DNA of 64,000 nucleotides from Kozakia baliensis (GCF_001787335.1 NZ_CP014674.1:2274501-2338500), one strand, 5' to 3'; positions 33,972 through 43,814 are shown, counted from the first letter of the stretch. Notes: a model not told the origin generated them from the sequence alone. Made by a program: numbers and translations.

Positions 33972-34595
33972 ATGGGTTTTAACGATCACATGCGTTTGCG
34001 TGTGATCGATCTGGAGACGACGGGCTCCCTCCCCGATACGGCTGAAATCATCGAATTCGGTGCGGTCGATGTCGTTCAAACGCCAGGAGGCTGGCAAGTC
34101 GAAACGCCACATACGCAACTTCTACGCCCGCTCGGCCCATTAACGCCTGAAACGCAGGCTATCCACCATCTGACAGCGTCGGATTTCAGTGCGAACGATC
34201 CCATCGCCACGCCGGAAATTCTCCGCGCGCTGATCTGGGCCGCACCGCAACCGGATATGCTGGTGGCGCATCATACCGCCTTCGAGCAGCATTTTCTCGG
34301 GCCGGAACTGACCAACTCCCTGCCTTGGCTCTGCACGCTGAAGATCGCCAAGCGCCTTTGGCCCGATGCGCCACGCCACACCAATCAAGTTCTGCGATAC
34401 TGGCTCAATCTCGATCTGGCCCCCAATTTGGCCATGCCGCCTCATCGCGCCGGGCCGGACGCTTACGTAACCGCACATATTCTGATGCGTCAGCTTGGGC
34501 TTGCTTCACTGGAAGATATGCGCGCCTGGAGCGCCACCAAATCCGTTCGACGCGGCGCGGCTCTGCGCGCCGGGCGGAAAATGGCGCAAGGCTGA
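33972..34595 (+). CDS. DnaQ-like 3'-5' exonuclease (ExoX-like)
   Basis: This 207-residue DEDDh exonuclease has motif I VIDLETTG (residues about 11-18), Exo II in VAHHTAFEQHFL and Exo III HRAGPDAYVTAHIL. The size and LRPLGPLTPETQAIHHLT block fit the ExoX/RNase T branch rather than the polymerase epsilon subunit. It may act on DNA or RNA ends in repair. GGGA precedes the ATG at 33972; a second ATG at 33990 is less well supported. Confidence 0.82.
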   Translation: MGFNDHMRLRVIDLETTGSLPDTAEIIEFGAVDVVQTPGGWQVETPHTQLLRPLGPLTPETQAIHHLTASDFSANDPIATPEILRALIWAAPQPDMLVAHHTAFEQHFLGPELTNSLPWLCTLKIAKRLWPDAPRHTNQVLRYWLNLDLAPNLAMPPHRAGPDAYVTAHILMRQLGLASLEDMRAWSATKSVRRGAALRAGRKMAQG

Positions 34596-34604
34596 CAGCA
34601 CCGT

Positions 34605-35384
34605 TCAGGATTGAGACAAGGCGCGTTTCATCTCCGCCAATGTGCGGTCATGCGTGCGCTCGAAGCGTAAGGGCGTGACGCTGATATGACGATCCGCCAA
34701 GGTTCGTGCCTCCGTTCCCGCATGATCCGGCTTTTGCGAGCGGTCGAGCTTCAGCCATTGATAGGAAAGCCCGCGCGGATCCTGCCGTGAAACAACCTCG
34801 ATCCCGTCCAAAAGGCCCCAGCCCTGATGCGTGAGCCGAAAAGACTGGGCCTGTTCCGGCGCACAGTCGGGAAAATTGATATTCAGGCAAGCCTCCTTCG
34901 CCCAATCCAACCCGACCACCTGCCGAATGACATCGGGCGCATGCACGCGCGCCGTTTCCCACTGGATATCCTGCCGATCCGTAAAAGCCTGGCTGAGCGC
35001 GATGGAAGGAATACCCAGTAACATGCCGGTCATGGCCGCGCCGACCGTGCCGGAGAATACCGTTTCCACGCCTAAATTCGCACCGCGATTGACGCCGGAA
35101 AGAATAAGCTCCGGCGGATGTTCCACCATGAGATGCCGCACGCCGACGGCGGCGCAATCGCCTGGTGTTCCGAGCACAGCGAAACGTCTTTCCCCTTGAT
35201 GGCTGATGCGCAGAGGATCGTGCAGGCTGATCGAGTGCGACGTTCCGCTTTGATCGTGCTCCGGCGCAACGACCCACACTTCCTTTGCCAGTTGGGCCGC
35301 TATTTTTTCCAGAACGGCCAGCCCAGGTGCGGCGATTCCGTCATCGTTGGTCAGGAGAATACGATTGAAAATTGGCTGAGACAT
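34605..35384 (-). CDS. surE: 5'/3'-nucleotidase SurE
   Basis: This 259-residue nucleoside monophosphatase has the metal-binding N-terminus ILLTNDDGIAAPGL (Asp-Asp pair), APEHDQSGTSHSIS and the later SGVNRGANLG. It dephosphorylates nucleoside monophosphates and is linked to stationary-phase survival. It is divergent from a MarR regulator. Confidence 0.95.
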   Translation of the reverse strand: MSQPIFNRILLTNDDGIAAPGLAVLEKIAAQLAKEVWVVAPEHDQSGTSHSISLHDPLRISHQGERRFAVLGTPGDCAAVGVRHLMVEHPPELILSGVNRGANLGVETVFSGTVGAAMTGMLLGIPSIALSQAFTDRQDIQWETARVHAPDVIRQVVGLDWAKEACLNINFPDCAPEQAQSFRLTHQGWGLLDGIEVVSRQDPRGLSYQWLKLDRSQKPDHAGTEARTLADRHISVTPLRFERTHDRTLAEMKRALSQS

Positions 35385-35447
35385 GCTTGGACTCCTTTAC
35401 GGAACGCCAGATTGCTACAAAAAGATAGCTAATATAAAGTAGATAAA

Positions 35448-35885
35448 ATGAAAGCGCCCAAGCCCCGGAAGATAGGTCGGCTCCGAACTCAACTCACCCT
35501 GCTAAGCCGACGCTTGCGGCAGGAGGCAAAAAACGATCCCGCTTCATGGACGCGCATGCTGGTTCTAAGCGCGATCGACCGTTTGGGCGAGGACGCGACA
35601 CCTTCCGCCATCGGGCGGGAGGAAGATATGCGATCTTCCCAGGTCGCGGCGATTTTGCGGGAGTTGGAAGCATCCGAACTGATCGAACGGCTGGCGGATC
35701 AAGCGGATCGGCGCGTCACGCGCCTGCGGTTAACGCCATCGGGAGAGCATCTTCTGCAACAAAGCCGCGCTCGGCGCGATCTTTGGCTTTCCGAGGCGAT
35801 GATGCGGAGTTTGACGGAAGATGAGTATAGGCTTTTGCTGAAGACCGGGAAATTACTGGAAAAACTCGCGCGATACTCCCCGTAA
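35448..35885 (+). CDS. MarR-family transcriptional regulator
   Basis: The 145-residue winged-helix protein has a recognition region TPSAIGREEDMRSSQVAAIL, followed by the wing RLADQADRRVTRLRLTPSG, the usual MarR DxR signature. It probably acts as a dimeric repressor. The target may include the divergent surE promoter, but no clear palindrome is visible in the 63-bp gap. The ligand is unknown. Confidence 0.88.
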   Translation: MKAPKPRKIGRLRTQLTLLSRRLRQEAKNDPASWTRMLVLSAIDRLGEDATPSAIGREEDMRSSQVAAILRELEASELIERLADQADRRVTRLRLTPSGEHLLQQSRARRDLWLSEAMMRSLTEDEYRLLLKTGKLLEKLARYSP

Positions 35886-35909
35886 TTGCGATCATTGCCG
35901 CCCAAGAGA

Positions 35910-35940
35910 CCGTCATGACGTTATTCCAACGCCATGACGG
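35910..35940. terminator. hairpin between converging genes
   Basis: Arms CCGTCATG and CATGACGG with a 15-base loop lie between the MarR and MRJP-like stops. There is no T-run, so the termination role is inferred from position. Confidence 0.45.
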
Positions 35941-35952
35941 CCCTAACCGCAA

Positions 35953-37065
35953 TTAGGGAGCGCTTTTCGGCAGCGTGATCTTCACCACCAAATAAGGCAG
36001 ATGCTGTGCGTCGCGCCCATTATGGAACACCGGCAAGCGCGACCACTGGCCGACCGTGCCGTAGAGCACATTACCGCCATAGGCCAATCCATCCGGCGCA
36101 ATCAGGCGCGGATCGTGCGCCACGACCGAGATCGCGCCGTTCGGTGCACGCGCGAGAACGCCATGCCGCTCGATATCGGTGATGTAGAGGGTGCCGTCTG
36201 GGGCCGTGGCGGTGCCGTCGCCCATGCCAGCTTCACCTTCGTCCTTCACGCTGGATTCGATATCGGCTTCATTGGCTTTCGGGTCCGCCAGTTTGGCCGT
36301 CGGCGCGGAGTAAAGCTCGCGGCTCGTCAATGGCTGCCAGAACAGGCGCTGTTGATCCGCACTGATGCCAATGCCGTTCGCACCGGCCTGCGCCATGGTG
36401 GGATGCTCGGCATCGTATCGCGAAGCCTTGCCGTCCAGCACTGCCAGGAATCCTTCCTGCGGCATGACTGGTTTGGTATCGGCCAGAATGCGGCGCTGAT
36501 GCCCGGTTGCGAGATCGACGACCAGCAAAGCAGGGTGCGTCGTCAGCGACGAATCCGTAATGAAGGCGGTGCCGGCCTCGCCATGCGTCAAGTCGATACG
36601 AATATCGTTCGGGTGGCTATCCGGGCGGAGCGCAGGCTCTTTCAGATCGATGACGTTGACGATCTTGTTCTGCGTCGGATCGATCTCGAAAATACGCGCG
36701 GCTCCCGGGACGATGCCCTTCCCCGCCAGCATCCCTTCATCCAGCACCCATAAACGGCCCTTGGCGTCCACATTCATGCCGAGCGGGGAGACGAAACGCT
36801 CCTGTGAGGCCGCATCGGGGAACGGTGTGAGCTTTCCATGGTCCAAAACGGCCAAGCGCGGGCCGGTATGTTCCTTGGCGCTACGGGGAAAGCCGACGAC
36901 AAGCCGTTTATCGGGCAAGAAAGCAATGCCGGAGGGTTGAGCGTCGTAAAAACGCGCGATCACCTCGACATTGCCAGAGGGTTTGAAGCCTGCATCGACG
37001 CTGTCTGCCGCATGCGCGGTCCCAGCAAGCAGGAATAGTGAAAGCACGGCGGTGCGACGGATCAT
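35953..37065 (-). CDS. MRJP/yellow-family exported beta-propeller protein
   Basis: This 370-residue protein belongs to the major royal jelly protein/yellow family, six-bladed propellers related to SMP-30 and often annotated as L-dopachrome tautomerase-related. A signal peptide (ending GTAHA) precedes blades carrying ERFVSPLGMNVDAKGRLWVL, SHPNDIRIDL, NGIGISADQQRLFWQPL and GDGTATAPDGTLYITD. The ATG at 37065 has GGAGG eight bases upstream; the longer frame is rejected. The bacterial role is unknown; a periplasmic lactonase-like or sugar-binding function is a possibility, not shown. Confidence 0.8.
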   Translation of the reverse strand: MIRRTAVLSLFLLAGTAHAADSVDAGFKPSGNVEVIARFYDAQPSGIAFLPDKRLVVGFPRSAKEHTGPRLAVLDHGKLTPFPDAASQERFVSPLGMNVDAKGRLWVLDEGMLAGKGIVPGAARIFEIDPTQNKIVNVIDLKEPALRPDSHPNDIRIDLTHGEAGTAFITDSSLTTHPALLVVDLATGHQRRILADTKPVMPQEGFLAVLDGKASRYDAEHPTMAQAGANGIGISADQQRLFWQPLTSRELYSAPTAKLADPKANEADIESSVKDEGEAGMGDGTATAPDGTLYITDIERHGVLARAPNGAISVVAHDPRLIAPDGLAYGGNVLYGTVGQWSRLPVFHNGRDAQHLPYLVVKITLPKSAP

Positions 37066-37134
37066 GGAATTCTTTCCTCCTGCCGGACATAGGAACAGGC
37101 TGGAGGAAAGCGTCAAACCACGGATATGTGAAGA

Positions 37135-37791
37135 TTAGCCCTTGAGAAGCGACAAAATTTCCGCACGCGCCTGGGCATCTCGCTGCCATACGCCACGTGC
37201 GACCGTCGTCACCGTGCGGCTTCCAACACTGCGAATGCCACGCATGGCCATGCACATATGCTCGGCTTCCACCAGGACCATCACCGCTTTCGGCTCCAGA
37301 ACTTCGATGATGGAGGCGGCGATCTGGTCCGTCAGGCGCTCCTGAAGCTGCGGGCGGCGCGCCAGAGCATCGACCATGCGTGCGATCTTACTCAACCCGG
37401 TAAGGCGGCCATCCTCCGGCAGATAGGCGACATGCGCCTTGCCGAAGAAGGGCAGAAGATGATGCTCGCACATGGAATGAAAGCCGATATCGCGCACGAT
37501 TACCGCGCCTTCGTGATGATCGGCGACGAACTGCTTATAGAGATGCTCGCGCGGGTCCTGATGCAATCCGCCCAAAACATCCAGATACATACGCGCCACA
37601 CGTTGCGGCGTCTCGAAAAGCCCCTCGCGTTCCGGGTCTTCTCCCAGCGCTGTGAGGATTTCCTTCACCGCATCGGCAATGCGTTCCTCGGCATCCGCCG
37701 GACGATCGATCGGCCCGAGCGGGCGTTCTCCGCCCAGCCCCTTGTGCCGCGCGGCATCCAGCGCCACCAGATCGGCAGTCGGCTTGTTCAT
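37135..37791 (-). CDS. folE: GTP cyclohydrolase I
   Basis: The 218-residue enzyme opens GTP to dihydroneopterin triphosphate, the entry to folate and also the substrate source for QueD. Zinc ligands are in [13 protein letters not shown] and in EHMCMAMRG; the N-terminal extension (about 35 residues) is variable. It is the last gene of folP-folBK-folE and overlaps folBK by four bases. Confidence 0.95.
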   Translation of the reverse strand: MNKPTADLVALDAARHKGLGGERPLGPIDRPADAEERIADAVKEILTALGEDPEREGLFETPQRVARMYLDVLGGLHQDPREHLYKQFVADHHEGAVIVRDIGFHSMCEHHLLPFFGKAHVAYLPEDGRLTGLSKIARMVDALARRPQLQERLTDQIAASIIEVLEPKAVMVLVEAEHMCMAMRGIRSVGSRTVTTVARGVWQRDAQARAEILSLLKG

Positions 37792-38651
37792 CTCGTCTCC
37801 TCATTTCCCGCACGCGCGGTTACATCGCCCGGCTCTCGGGGCAATTCATTCAATAATTCACACACCGGCCGGCCGCCGATACGCTGATGCGGCGCGATCT
37901 CCGCCAAAGGCACCAGAACGAAGGCGCGTTCGTGCAGAAAAGGATGCGGCAAAGTCAGCACATGGTCGCGCAAGGTGCGATCGCCAAGATAGAGAAGATC
38001 GATATCGATGGCACGTGGCCCCCAATGCACACCGGGCAGACGCCCCAGCCGGTTCTCGATCTCCTTGCACAACCTCAATAAAGCATGCGGCGACAAGCTC
38101 GTGCGCCCGATGGCGCAAGCGTTGACGAAACCCGGCTGGTCCGCCTTGCCCCAAGGCGCGGAATCGTAGAAGCGCGATATCGCATCGATCTCCAGCCCTT
38201 CCTGCGTGCCGAGCCAGGTCAGCGCCGTGTGAAGGAAGCTCTCGCGCGCGCCCAGATTGCTGCCGAGGGAGAAACCGACAGGCAAAAGCCGCTTTCGCTC
38301 AATGCTGACGCTAACGCCCGACAAAGGATGCGGGATCGGCGCGGCGGGTTTATGCACCTTCACGCCGACACGCGTTACGCTTGGGAAATCCGCAAGAAGG
38401 CGGGCGGCGATACGGTCTGCAAGGGTTTCGATCAGCTTGAATGGCGCGCCACCGACGAGTTCGACGGTTTTTTCGCACAGCGCGGCGTAACAGACGGCAT
38501 GCGCGTAATCGTCCGTCGCGACGGCAACGTCGATTTCCGCTTCCACATCCAAATCGATGACGAATTTCTGGCCGAGGCGCGTTTCCTCGGGCAACACGCC
38601 ATGACGCCCGAACACCGTCAGGCCACGAATTTCGATGGTCATCAGTTTCAT
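37788..38651 (-). CDS. FolB-FolK fusion: dihydroneopterin aldolase and HPPK
   Basis: This 287-residue bifunctional folate enzyme has two domains. Residues 1 to about 118 form the aldolase domain ([37 protein letters not shown]). Residues about 125-287 form the HPPK domain ([15 protein letters not shown], the [18 protein letters not shown] block, [27 protein letters not shown]). The two steps are consecutive, so the fusion channels 6-hydroxymethyl-dihydropterin. Fused versions are known elsewhere, but separate genes are the rule in most proteobacteria. The gene overlaps folP and folE by four bases each. Confidence 0.92.
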   Translation of the reverse strand: MKLMTIEIRGLTVFGRHGVLPEETRLGQKFVIDLDVEAEIDVAVATDDYAHAVCYAALCEKTVELVGGAPFKLIETLADRIAARLLADFPSVTRVGVKVHKPAAPIPHPLSGVSVSIERKRLLPVGFSLGSNLGARESFLHTALTWLGTQEGLEIDAISRFYDSAPWGKADQPGFVNACAIGRTSLSPHALLRLCKEIENRLGRLPGVHWGPRAIDIDLLYLGDRTLRDHVLTLPHPFLHERAFVLVPLAEIAPHQRIGGRPVCELLNELPREPGDVTARAGNEETR

Positions 38652-39514
38652 GCCGCCCTCAACAAACGCACGATTTTCAACGCATCGACATGAGGTGCGA
38701 CATCATGCACACGCAAGATGGCCGCGCCTCTTGTTGCTCCGAAGAGATTGGCGCCCAACGTGCCGCCGAGGCGATGCTCGACATCTCGGCCCAAAGCGCG
38801 CCCCAAGAAGGATTTACGCGAGAGGCCGAGCAAAACGGGCATATCGTATTCGCGCAAGCGATCGAGATGCGCGATGCAAGCCAGGTTTTGCGCATCCGTC
38901 TTGCCGAAACCGATGCCAGGGTCCAGCGCCAGATGTGCGCGCGAGATACCGGCACGCTCCGCTTGGGCGATCACACGGTCGAAAAAGCGGCGCAAATCAT
39001 CCAGAATGTCGATCTCGGCTTCGATCTGTTCACGGTTATGCATTATCACGACGAGCGCGCCGGTTTCAGCCGCCACTCTGGCCATATCCGGGTCGTGTTG
39101 CAGGCCCCAGATATCGTTGATCATCACGGCTCCGGCACGTACGGCTTCATGCGCGACGGAAGCTTTATAGGTATCGATGGAAATCGGGCAGGCGGAGGCC
39201 GCCGACAGCGCGGCGATCACGGGCGCGGTGCGGGCGATTTCTTCTTCCGCTTCGACGAAAGCCGCGCCAGGGCGCGTCGACTCCCCGCCCAGATCGAGAA
39301 TATCCGCGCCTTCCTGAACCATACGGGCCGCATGCGCCAGGGCGCGCTCCGGCGCATCGAAATGGCCACCATCGGAAAAAGAGTCGGGCGTGACGTTCAA
39401 AATGCCCATCACCAATGGCGACGCCTCTTCATGCGCCGCGCGCAGCTTTTCGCGCATCGCATCGCGTCGCTGCGTCCAGTTCGGGTCCGGCGCGAAATCG
39501 CGGTCGGCGGTCAT
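38648..39514 (-). CDS. folP: dihydropteroate synthase
   Basis: The 288-residue TIM-barrel enzyme condenses the HPPK product with p-aminobenzoate and is the sulfonamide target. Motifs visible are MGILNVTPDSFSDGG, LDLGGESTRPGA, ALDPGIGFGKT and LLGLSRKSFLG. It is the first gene of the folate operon. Confidence 0.95.
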   Translation of the reverse strand: MTADRDFAPDPNWTQRRDAMREKLRAAHEEASPLVMGILNVTPDSFSDGGHFDAPERALAHAARMVQEGADILDLGGESTRPGAAFVEAEEEIARTAPVIAALSAASACPISIDTYKASVAHEAVRAGAVMINDIWGLQHDPDMARVAAETGALVVIMHNREQIEAEIDILDDLRRFFDRVIAQAERAGISRAHLALDPGIGFGKTDAQNLACIAHLDRLREYDMPVLLGLSRKSFLGRALGRDVEHRLGGTLGANLFGATRGAAILRVHDVAPHVDALKIVRLLRAA

Positions 39515-39630
39515 ATTCCTAAGGCTCGATGATAGAAAGGGAGATGCCTCTTAGAGGATGCGCCGTGTCAGGTCCAGCAAAACGGAAACCGATGCGCTGG
39601 CGGGCTGTTTATCCTCCAACAAGGAGAAAC

Positions 39631-39942
39631 ATGATGGCGAACGATAATTTCGAACCTGCCACCTTCGATGGCGAAGACAACAAACATCACACGGCGCGTT
39701 CTCTGGCCGAAGCCGCCCTACGCGCCGAAGATGCTGGCGATTTCGACAAGGCCGATAAGTTGATGGCCGATGCCGAACGGGCCGATCCTCTTGCGGCGGA
39801 AGCCGTTTTGATGGAGGCGGACCGCCCGCGCGTTAGGCGTTCGGGCGCACCGGCCAGTGACGAGGAAGTGGCGGCGCTGTCGCGCACCGTGGAGCCGGAC
39901 CGGCATGGGCCGACGCCATCGCAACTGGATGAAGATTATTGA
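39631..39942 (+). CDS. acidic hypothetical protein, 103 residues
   Basis: The ATG at 39631 follows AAGGAGAAAC, an excellent ribosome site, and the gene ends before a strong terminator, so it is expressed. The product is highly acidic and helix-prone (AEAALRAEDAGDFDKADKL, then MADAERADPLAAEAVLMEAD), loosely TPR-like in the middle, with a disordered C-terminus (SQLDEDY). No signal peptide or known family. The longer upstream frame overlaps the folP promoter and is not used. Confidence 0.6.
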   Translation: MMANDNFEPATFDGEDNKHHTARSLAEAALRAEDAGDFDKADKLMADAERADPLAAEAVLMEADRPRVRRSGAPASDEEVAALSRTVEPDRHGPTPSQLDEDY

Positions 39943-39950
39943 AAACCGGG

Positions 39951-39970
39951 AACGGGGCTTAAAGCCCCGT
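39951..39970. terminator. bidirectional Rho-independent terminator
   Basis: AACGGGGCT/AGCCCCGTT with a TAA loop is followed by TTTTCATTTTT on the plus strand and by TTTTCAAT on the minus strand. It separates the acidic protein gene and ilvE. Confidence 0.9.
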
Positions 39971-39978
39971 TTTCATTT

Positions 39979-41073
39979 TTAGACGATGCGATGCACCCAG
40001 CCGTGCTCGTCGTTGCTGCGCCCGGTCTGGATGTCGGTCAATGTTTTCTTGAGCATCAAAGTGACTTCACCGGGCGTCTTGCCATCGCCGAACACCGCTT
40101 CACCTTCCGCCCGTTTGAGCGAGCCAATCGGGCTGATCACGGCCGCTGTGCCGCACGCGAAAGCTTCGCGATAACGCCCGTTGGCGGCGCCTTCGAAAAG
40201 CTCGTTGATATCGATCGGCGTTTCTTCGACGCGCAGGCCCCGCTCTTTGGCGAGTTGCAGAATGGCGTCGCGCGTGATGCCAGGCAGAATCGTGCCGGTA
40301 AGCGGCGGCGTCACCAGCGTATTATCATCACGTAGGAACATGACGTTCATGCCGCCCATTTCCTCAATGAAACGCTGCTCGCGGCTGTCCAGAAACAAAA
40401 CCTGATCGCAACCATGATGTTTGGACTCGCGCTGCGCCACAAGGCTTGCAGCGTAATTACCGCCGCATTTCGCCGCTCCGGTTCCCCCTGGGGCCGCGCG
40501 GCTATAATCGTCCGACACCCAAACGGAGACGCAACCGGAACCAAAATAAGCGCCGACCGGGCTGGCGATGACAATGAACAGATATTCCGACGAAGGCTTG
40601 ACGCCCAGGAATACTTCGCTGGCGATCATGAACGGGCGGATATAGAGGCTCTGTCCCTCGCCTGACGGCACCCAATCCCGATCGATGGCCACGAGACTGT
40701 CCACCGCTTTGATGAACAGATCTTCCGGCACTTCCGCCATGGCCATCCGTTCCGCCGAAGCACGGAAACGACGCGCATTGGCCTCGGGACGGAAAGACGC
40801 CACGCCGCCATTCTCGGTGCAATACGCCTTCATGCCTTCGAAAATCTCTTGCGCGTAATGCAATACGGCGGTGGCAGGGTCGAGCGTCAACGGCTTGCGC
40901 GCCGTCACCTTCGCATCGTGCCAGCCTTTGCCTTCTTTATATTTGACGATGGCCATATGATCGGTAAATACACGCCCGAAAACTGGCTTCGCGATAAGGT
41001 CCGCGCGATGATCGGCGGGGGTCGGGTTGGTGGTGGGTTCAATCGCGAAGGATAAGTCAGTCACCGGTGCCAT
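39979..41073 (-). CDS. ilvE: branched-chain amino acid aminotransferase
   Basis: The 364-residue class IV PLP aminotransferase is of the larger (type II, BCAT2-like) branch and performs the last step of Val, Leu and Ile synthesis and the first of their breakdown. Features include ILHYAQEIFEGMKAY, RPEANARRFRASAERM, the GGNYAASLVAQ block before the QVLFLDSREQRFIEE stretch, and GTAAVISPIGSL. The ATG at 41073 is used; an upstream TTG/ATG frame adds only ten residues. Confidence 0.94.
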   Translation of the reverse strand: MAPVTDLSFAIEPTTNPTPADHRADLIAKPVFGRVFTDHMAIVKYKEGKGWHDAKVTARKPLTLDPATAVLHYAQEIFEGMKAYCTENGGVASFRPEANARRFRASAERMAMAEVPEDLFIKAVDSLVAIDRDWVPSGEGQSLYIRPFMIASEVFLGVKPSSEYLFIVIASPVGAYFGSGCVSVWVSDDYSRAAPGGTGAAKCGGNYAASLVAQRESKHHGCDQVLFLDSREQRFIEEMGGMNVMFLRDDNTLVTPPLTGTILPGITRDAILQLAKERGLRVEETPIDINELFEGAANGRYREAFACGTAAVISPIGSLKRAEGEAVFGDGKTPGEVTLMLKKTLTDIQTGRSNDEHGWVHRIV

Positions 41074-41248
41074 AGAAACTTTCCGTGTAAGAAATGGGGC
41101 CACATATAAAATACCCTATCCGTTTCGTGGAAAATTGGCACCTGGCAATCGACATTTTTCTATAAGGCTCGTAACTGCTAGGCAGATGCCCCATTTTCGA
41201 TGCCGCCGGTCATAAAACAGTAATTTCTTTGTTCATAATGTTGAGGTG

Positions 41249-42622
41249 ATGATCCACGAATCCCCCACCCCCGAAGAAGAGTCCTTTGCCGAGAAGGATT
41301 GGCAACAGCTTATCACGGAAACTCCGGCCGAGCTTCGGGGAGTTGTCGCGGAAATCGTTCGGAAATATGCACCGGAATGTATCGACTGCTTTTACTCCGC
41401 GCTGCTCAGCCATCCGGATGCGACACCATTTTTATCTCAACATAAAGTCGATACCCAGCTTCATCATGCCCTGATCAATTGGCTGAAACTGCTGTTTCCG
41501 ATCGAACCGGCAGACCCGCATAAGCTCATCGCATTTCAGCATAAAATCGGCACTGTCCACGCGCGTAGCCATATTCCGATCCATATCGTTCTGCATGGTG
41601 CGCGCCTTCTGAAAATGGAAATCCGCCGCCATATTTTCGCGCCGGAAAATTTCGTGCCCGATCCTCCCGCTACGATGTTCTACGTGGCGAACACGATCGA
41701 TATGGCTCTGACTTTCATGAGCCAGTCCTTCGTGCATGACGTGGAGGAATATGCGGAAAAGGAAGAAGCTTTCCGTTTGATGTCGCTGGGGCAGGACATG
41801 ACCCTGGAGCGGGAAGTACAGCGTTCAGCCTTGCTCGATTGGGGGCATAAAACGCTTTTCAGCATTTGCTCCGGCGCAAATCTCTGCACGATCCCGCCTC
41901 TCGAAAGTTCCGAGTTCGGTATCTGGCTCAATCATAAAGGAAGCGTGCTCTTTCAGGGCGCCCAGGAACTGAAGCGCGTTTACAAGATCGTGGCACGTAT
42001 CGACGATGAGTTGATGCCCGCCCTGCTGCTGACGAATCCGCCTGACCGGATGATTCTTCAGGAGTTGCAAGCCTCGACCGACGAACTCCGCTTCATTATC
42101 GATAGCATGTTCAAGGCGCTGGAAAGTATCGAAGGTGGGCGCGACCCGCTAACGAATACGTTGAGCCGTCGTTTTCTACCAACGATATTGGGACGTGAAG
42201 TCTCGCTGGCCTTGCGCAGGAAGGTGCCGTTTAGCCTTTTAATGGTGGATGTCGATCATTTCAGTCGCATCAACGAAAAGCTGGGTCATATCGGCGGGGA
42301 CGCGATATTACGCAATATCGCGACGACCTTGGTAAACGCTTGCCGCGCCAACGATTTCATCTTCCGCTATGGCGGCGAGGAATTTCTGGTCGTGCTGATC
42401 GAAACCAAGAAGGAGGCCGCCATTCAGGTGGCCGAGCATATCCGCAGCACCATCGAGCACATTCCCCCACTGACGATCGAGGGCACAAAGCTTCCCATTA
42501 CGGCTTCCATCGGCATTGGAACATTCGATGGACATCCCGATTACACGCATCTGGTCGAGGATGTCGATCGTGCGCTCTACGCTGCCAAAAAAGCGGGAAG
42601 AAACCGTTGCAGCGTTGCGTGA
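41249..42622 (+). CDS. globin-coupled diguanylate cyclase (DosC-like)
   Basis: This 457-residue cytoplasmic sensor enzyme makes c-di-GMP. Residues about 15-165 form a protoglobin domain; the probable proximal heme ligand is His98 in FQHKIGTVHARSHIP, the hallmark of globin-coupled sensors. A helical middle domain (about 170-295) links to the GGDEF domain, with the active site GGEEF at 375-379. The inhibitory I-site is intact as RAND (366-369), exactly five residues before GGEEF. It is therefore probably an oxygen- or NO-responsive, product-inhibited cyclase. In related organisms c-di-GMP drives cellulose synthesis; that link is inference here. A GTG lies one codon upstream. Confidence 0.9.
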   Translation: MIHESPTPEEESFAEKDWQQLITETPAELRGVVAEIVRKYAPECIDCFYSALLSHPDATPFLSQHKVDTQLHHALINWLKLLFPIEPADPHKLIAFQHKIGTVHARSHIPIHIVLHGARLLKMEIRRHIFAPENFVPDPPATMFYVANTIDMALTFMSQSFVHDVEEYAEKEEAFRLMSLGQDMTLEREVQRSALLDWGHKTLFSICSGANLCTIPPLESSEFGIWLNHKGSVLFQGAQELKRVYKIVARIDDELMPALLLTNPPDRMILQELQASTDELRFIIDSMFKALESIEGGRDPLTNTLSRRFLPTILGREVSLALRRKVPFSLLMVDVDHFSRINEKLGHIGGDAILRNIATTLVNACRANDFIFRYGGEEFLVVLIETKKEAAIQVAEHIRSTIEHIPPLTIEGTKLPITASIGIGTFDGHPDYTHLVEDVDRALYAAKKAGRNRCSVA

Positions 42623-42650
42623 AAGCTTAAGCGAGTAAGCATAAAAAAAA

Positions 42651-42679
42651 CCTTGGTCCGAAACCGAACCAAGGTTTTT
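42651..42679 (+). terminator. terminator of the diguanylate cyclase gene
   Basis: CCTTGGT/ACCAAGG, extended by A/T pairs, is followed by a T5 run on the plus strand. Confidence 0.85.
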
Positions 42680-42693
42680 CCAAGCCAGATAAA

Positions 42694-42712
42694 CGCGGGC
42701 AAAAAGCCCGCG
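42694..42712 (-). terminator. terminator of the rplM-rpsI operon
   Basis: CGCGGGC/GCCCGCG with a 5-base loop lies 7 bp beyond the rpsI stop and is followed by TTTATC on the minus strand. Confidence 0.75.
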
Positions 42713-42718
42713 AGAATA

Positions 42719-43204
42719 TCAGCGCTTCGAGAACTGGAAGGAACGACGAGCCTTGGCGCGACCGTACTTCTTACGCTCAACAACGCGGCTATCGCGGGTC
42801 AGGAAGCCAGCGACCTTGAGGATGCCACGCAGCGCGGGGTCATAGTGGGTCAGTGCACGGGAGATACCGTGACGAACCGCGCCAGCCTGACCGGACAGAC
42901 CACCACCCTTAACGGTGCAGTAGACGTCGAACTGGTTGTAGCGATCCGCAATCAGGAACGGCTGCGTGATCAGCATACGCAGAACCGGACGAGCGAAATA
43001 GGTGCCGACCGAACGGCCATTAACGATGATATCGCCCTTGCCCGGCTTGATCCACACGCGCGCCGTGGCGTCTTTACGACGGCCCGTAGCGTAGGAACGG
43101 CCCTGCGCGTCGCGCTTGGCTTCGTAAACCGGAGCAGATTCCGTCGCCGGAGCGATGGTGGCGAGATCCTGCAGCGTGCCGGTGCGCTCTTGGGTTTCAG
43201 ACAT
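42719..43204 (-). CDS. rpsI: 30S ribosomal protein S9
   Basis: This 161-residue S9 has the conserved block [20 protein letters not shown], the [19 protein letters not shown] region and the C-terminal basic tail ending [11 protein letters not shown] that reaches the decoding site. An N-terminal extension of about 35 residues is usual in alphaproteobacteria. It follows rplM after 5 bp. Confidence 0.97.
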   Translation of the reverse strand: MSETQERTGTLQDLATIAPATESAPVYEAKRDAQGRSYATGRRKDATARVWIKPGKGDIIVNGRSVGTYFARPVLRMLITQPFLIADRYNQFDVYCTVKGGGLSGQAGAVRHGISRALTHYDPALRGILKVAGFLTRDSRVVERKKYGRAKARRSFQFSKR

Positions 43205-43209
43205 GTCTC

Positions 43210-43686
43210 TCAGGCCCCGATCGAAGTGACGGTGTTCTTACGGTTCAAAGCGGCAACGTCCAGCTTGACGGGCTGCTGTCCCTCATGCGGATGCTGGTCG
43301 CCAGCATAGACGTAGAGGTGCTTCATCTGCTGACGCTGCAGCGGACCGCGCGTAATCATACGCTCGACGGCCTTTTCCACCACGCTGCCCGGGTTCTTGC
43401 CGGTCAAACGCTGGGTGATGGTGCGCTCCTTGATACCGCCCGGATGACCGGTGTGGTAATGGAACAGCTTCTGGCCAACCTTATTACCGGTCAGAACGAT
43501 CTTTTCCGCATTGATGACGACAATGTTGTCGCCGCAATCGACATGCGGGGTGAACTGAGGCTTGTGCTTGCCGCGCAAACGGTTCGCAATGATGGTGGCG
43601 AGGCGGCCAAGAACGAGCCCTTCGGCGTCGATCAGGATCCAGCCTTTCGTCACCTCGGCGGGCTTCAACGAAAGTGTGGTCTTCAT
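43210..43686 (-). CDS. rplM: 50S ribosomal protein L13
   Basis: This 158-residue L13 has [37 protein letters not shown] and MTRGP-like [21 protein letters not shown]. The ATG at 43686 matches the family N-terminus ([12 protein letters not shown]); the longer frame upstream is not used. It is the first gene of the rplM-rpsI operon. Confidence 0.97.
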   Translation of the reverse strand: MKTTLSLKPAEVTKGWILIDAEGLVLGRLATIIANRLRGKHKPQFTPHVDCGDNIVVINAEKIVLTGNKVGQKLFHYHTGHPGGIKERTITQRLTGKNPGSVVEKAVERMITRGPLQRQQMKHLYVYAGDQHPHEGQQPVKLDVAALNRKNTVTSIGA

Positions 43687-43814
43687 GATTCGGACAATTC
43701 CAGCAACATGTGTTGGTATTGGCGGCGGGTTATGCGGATACATACGCGTGCCGTCAAGCTTTTTCATGTTTCACCGGGCGCTTATTTCCCCCGGTTTTCC
43801 GCGCTTTGTAGCGA

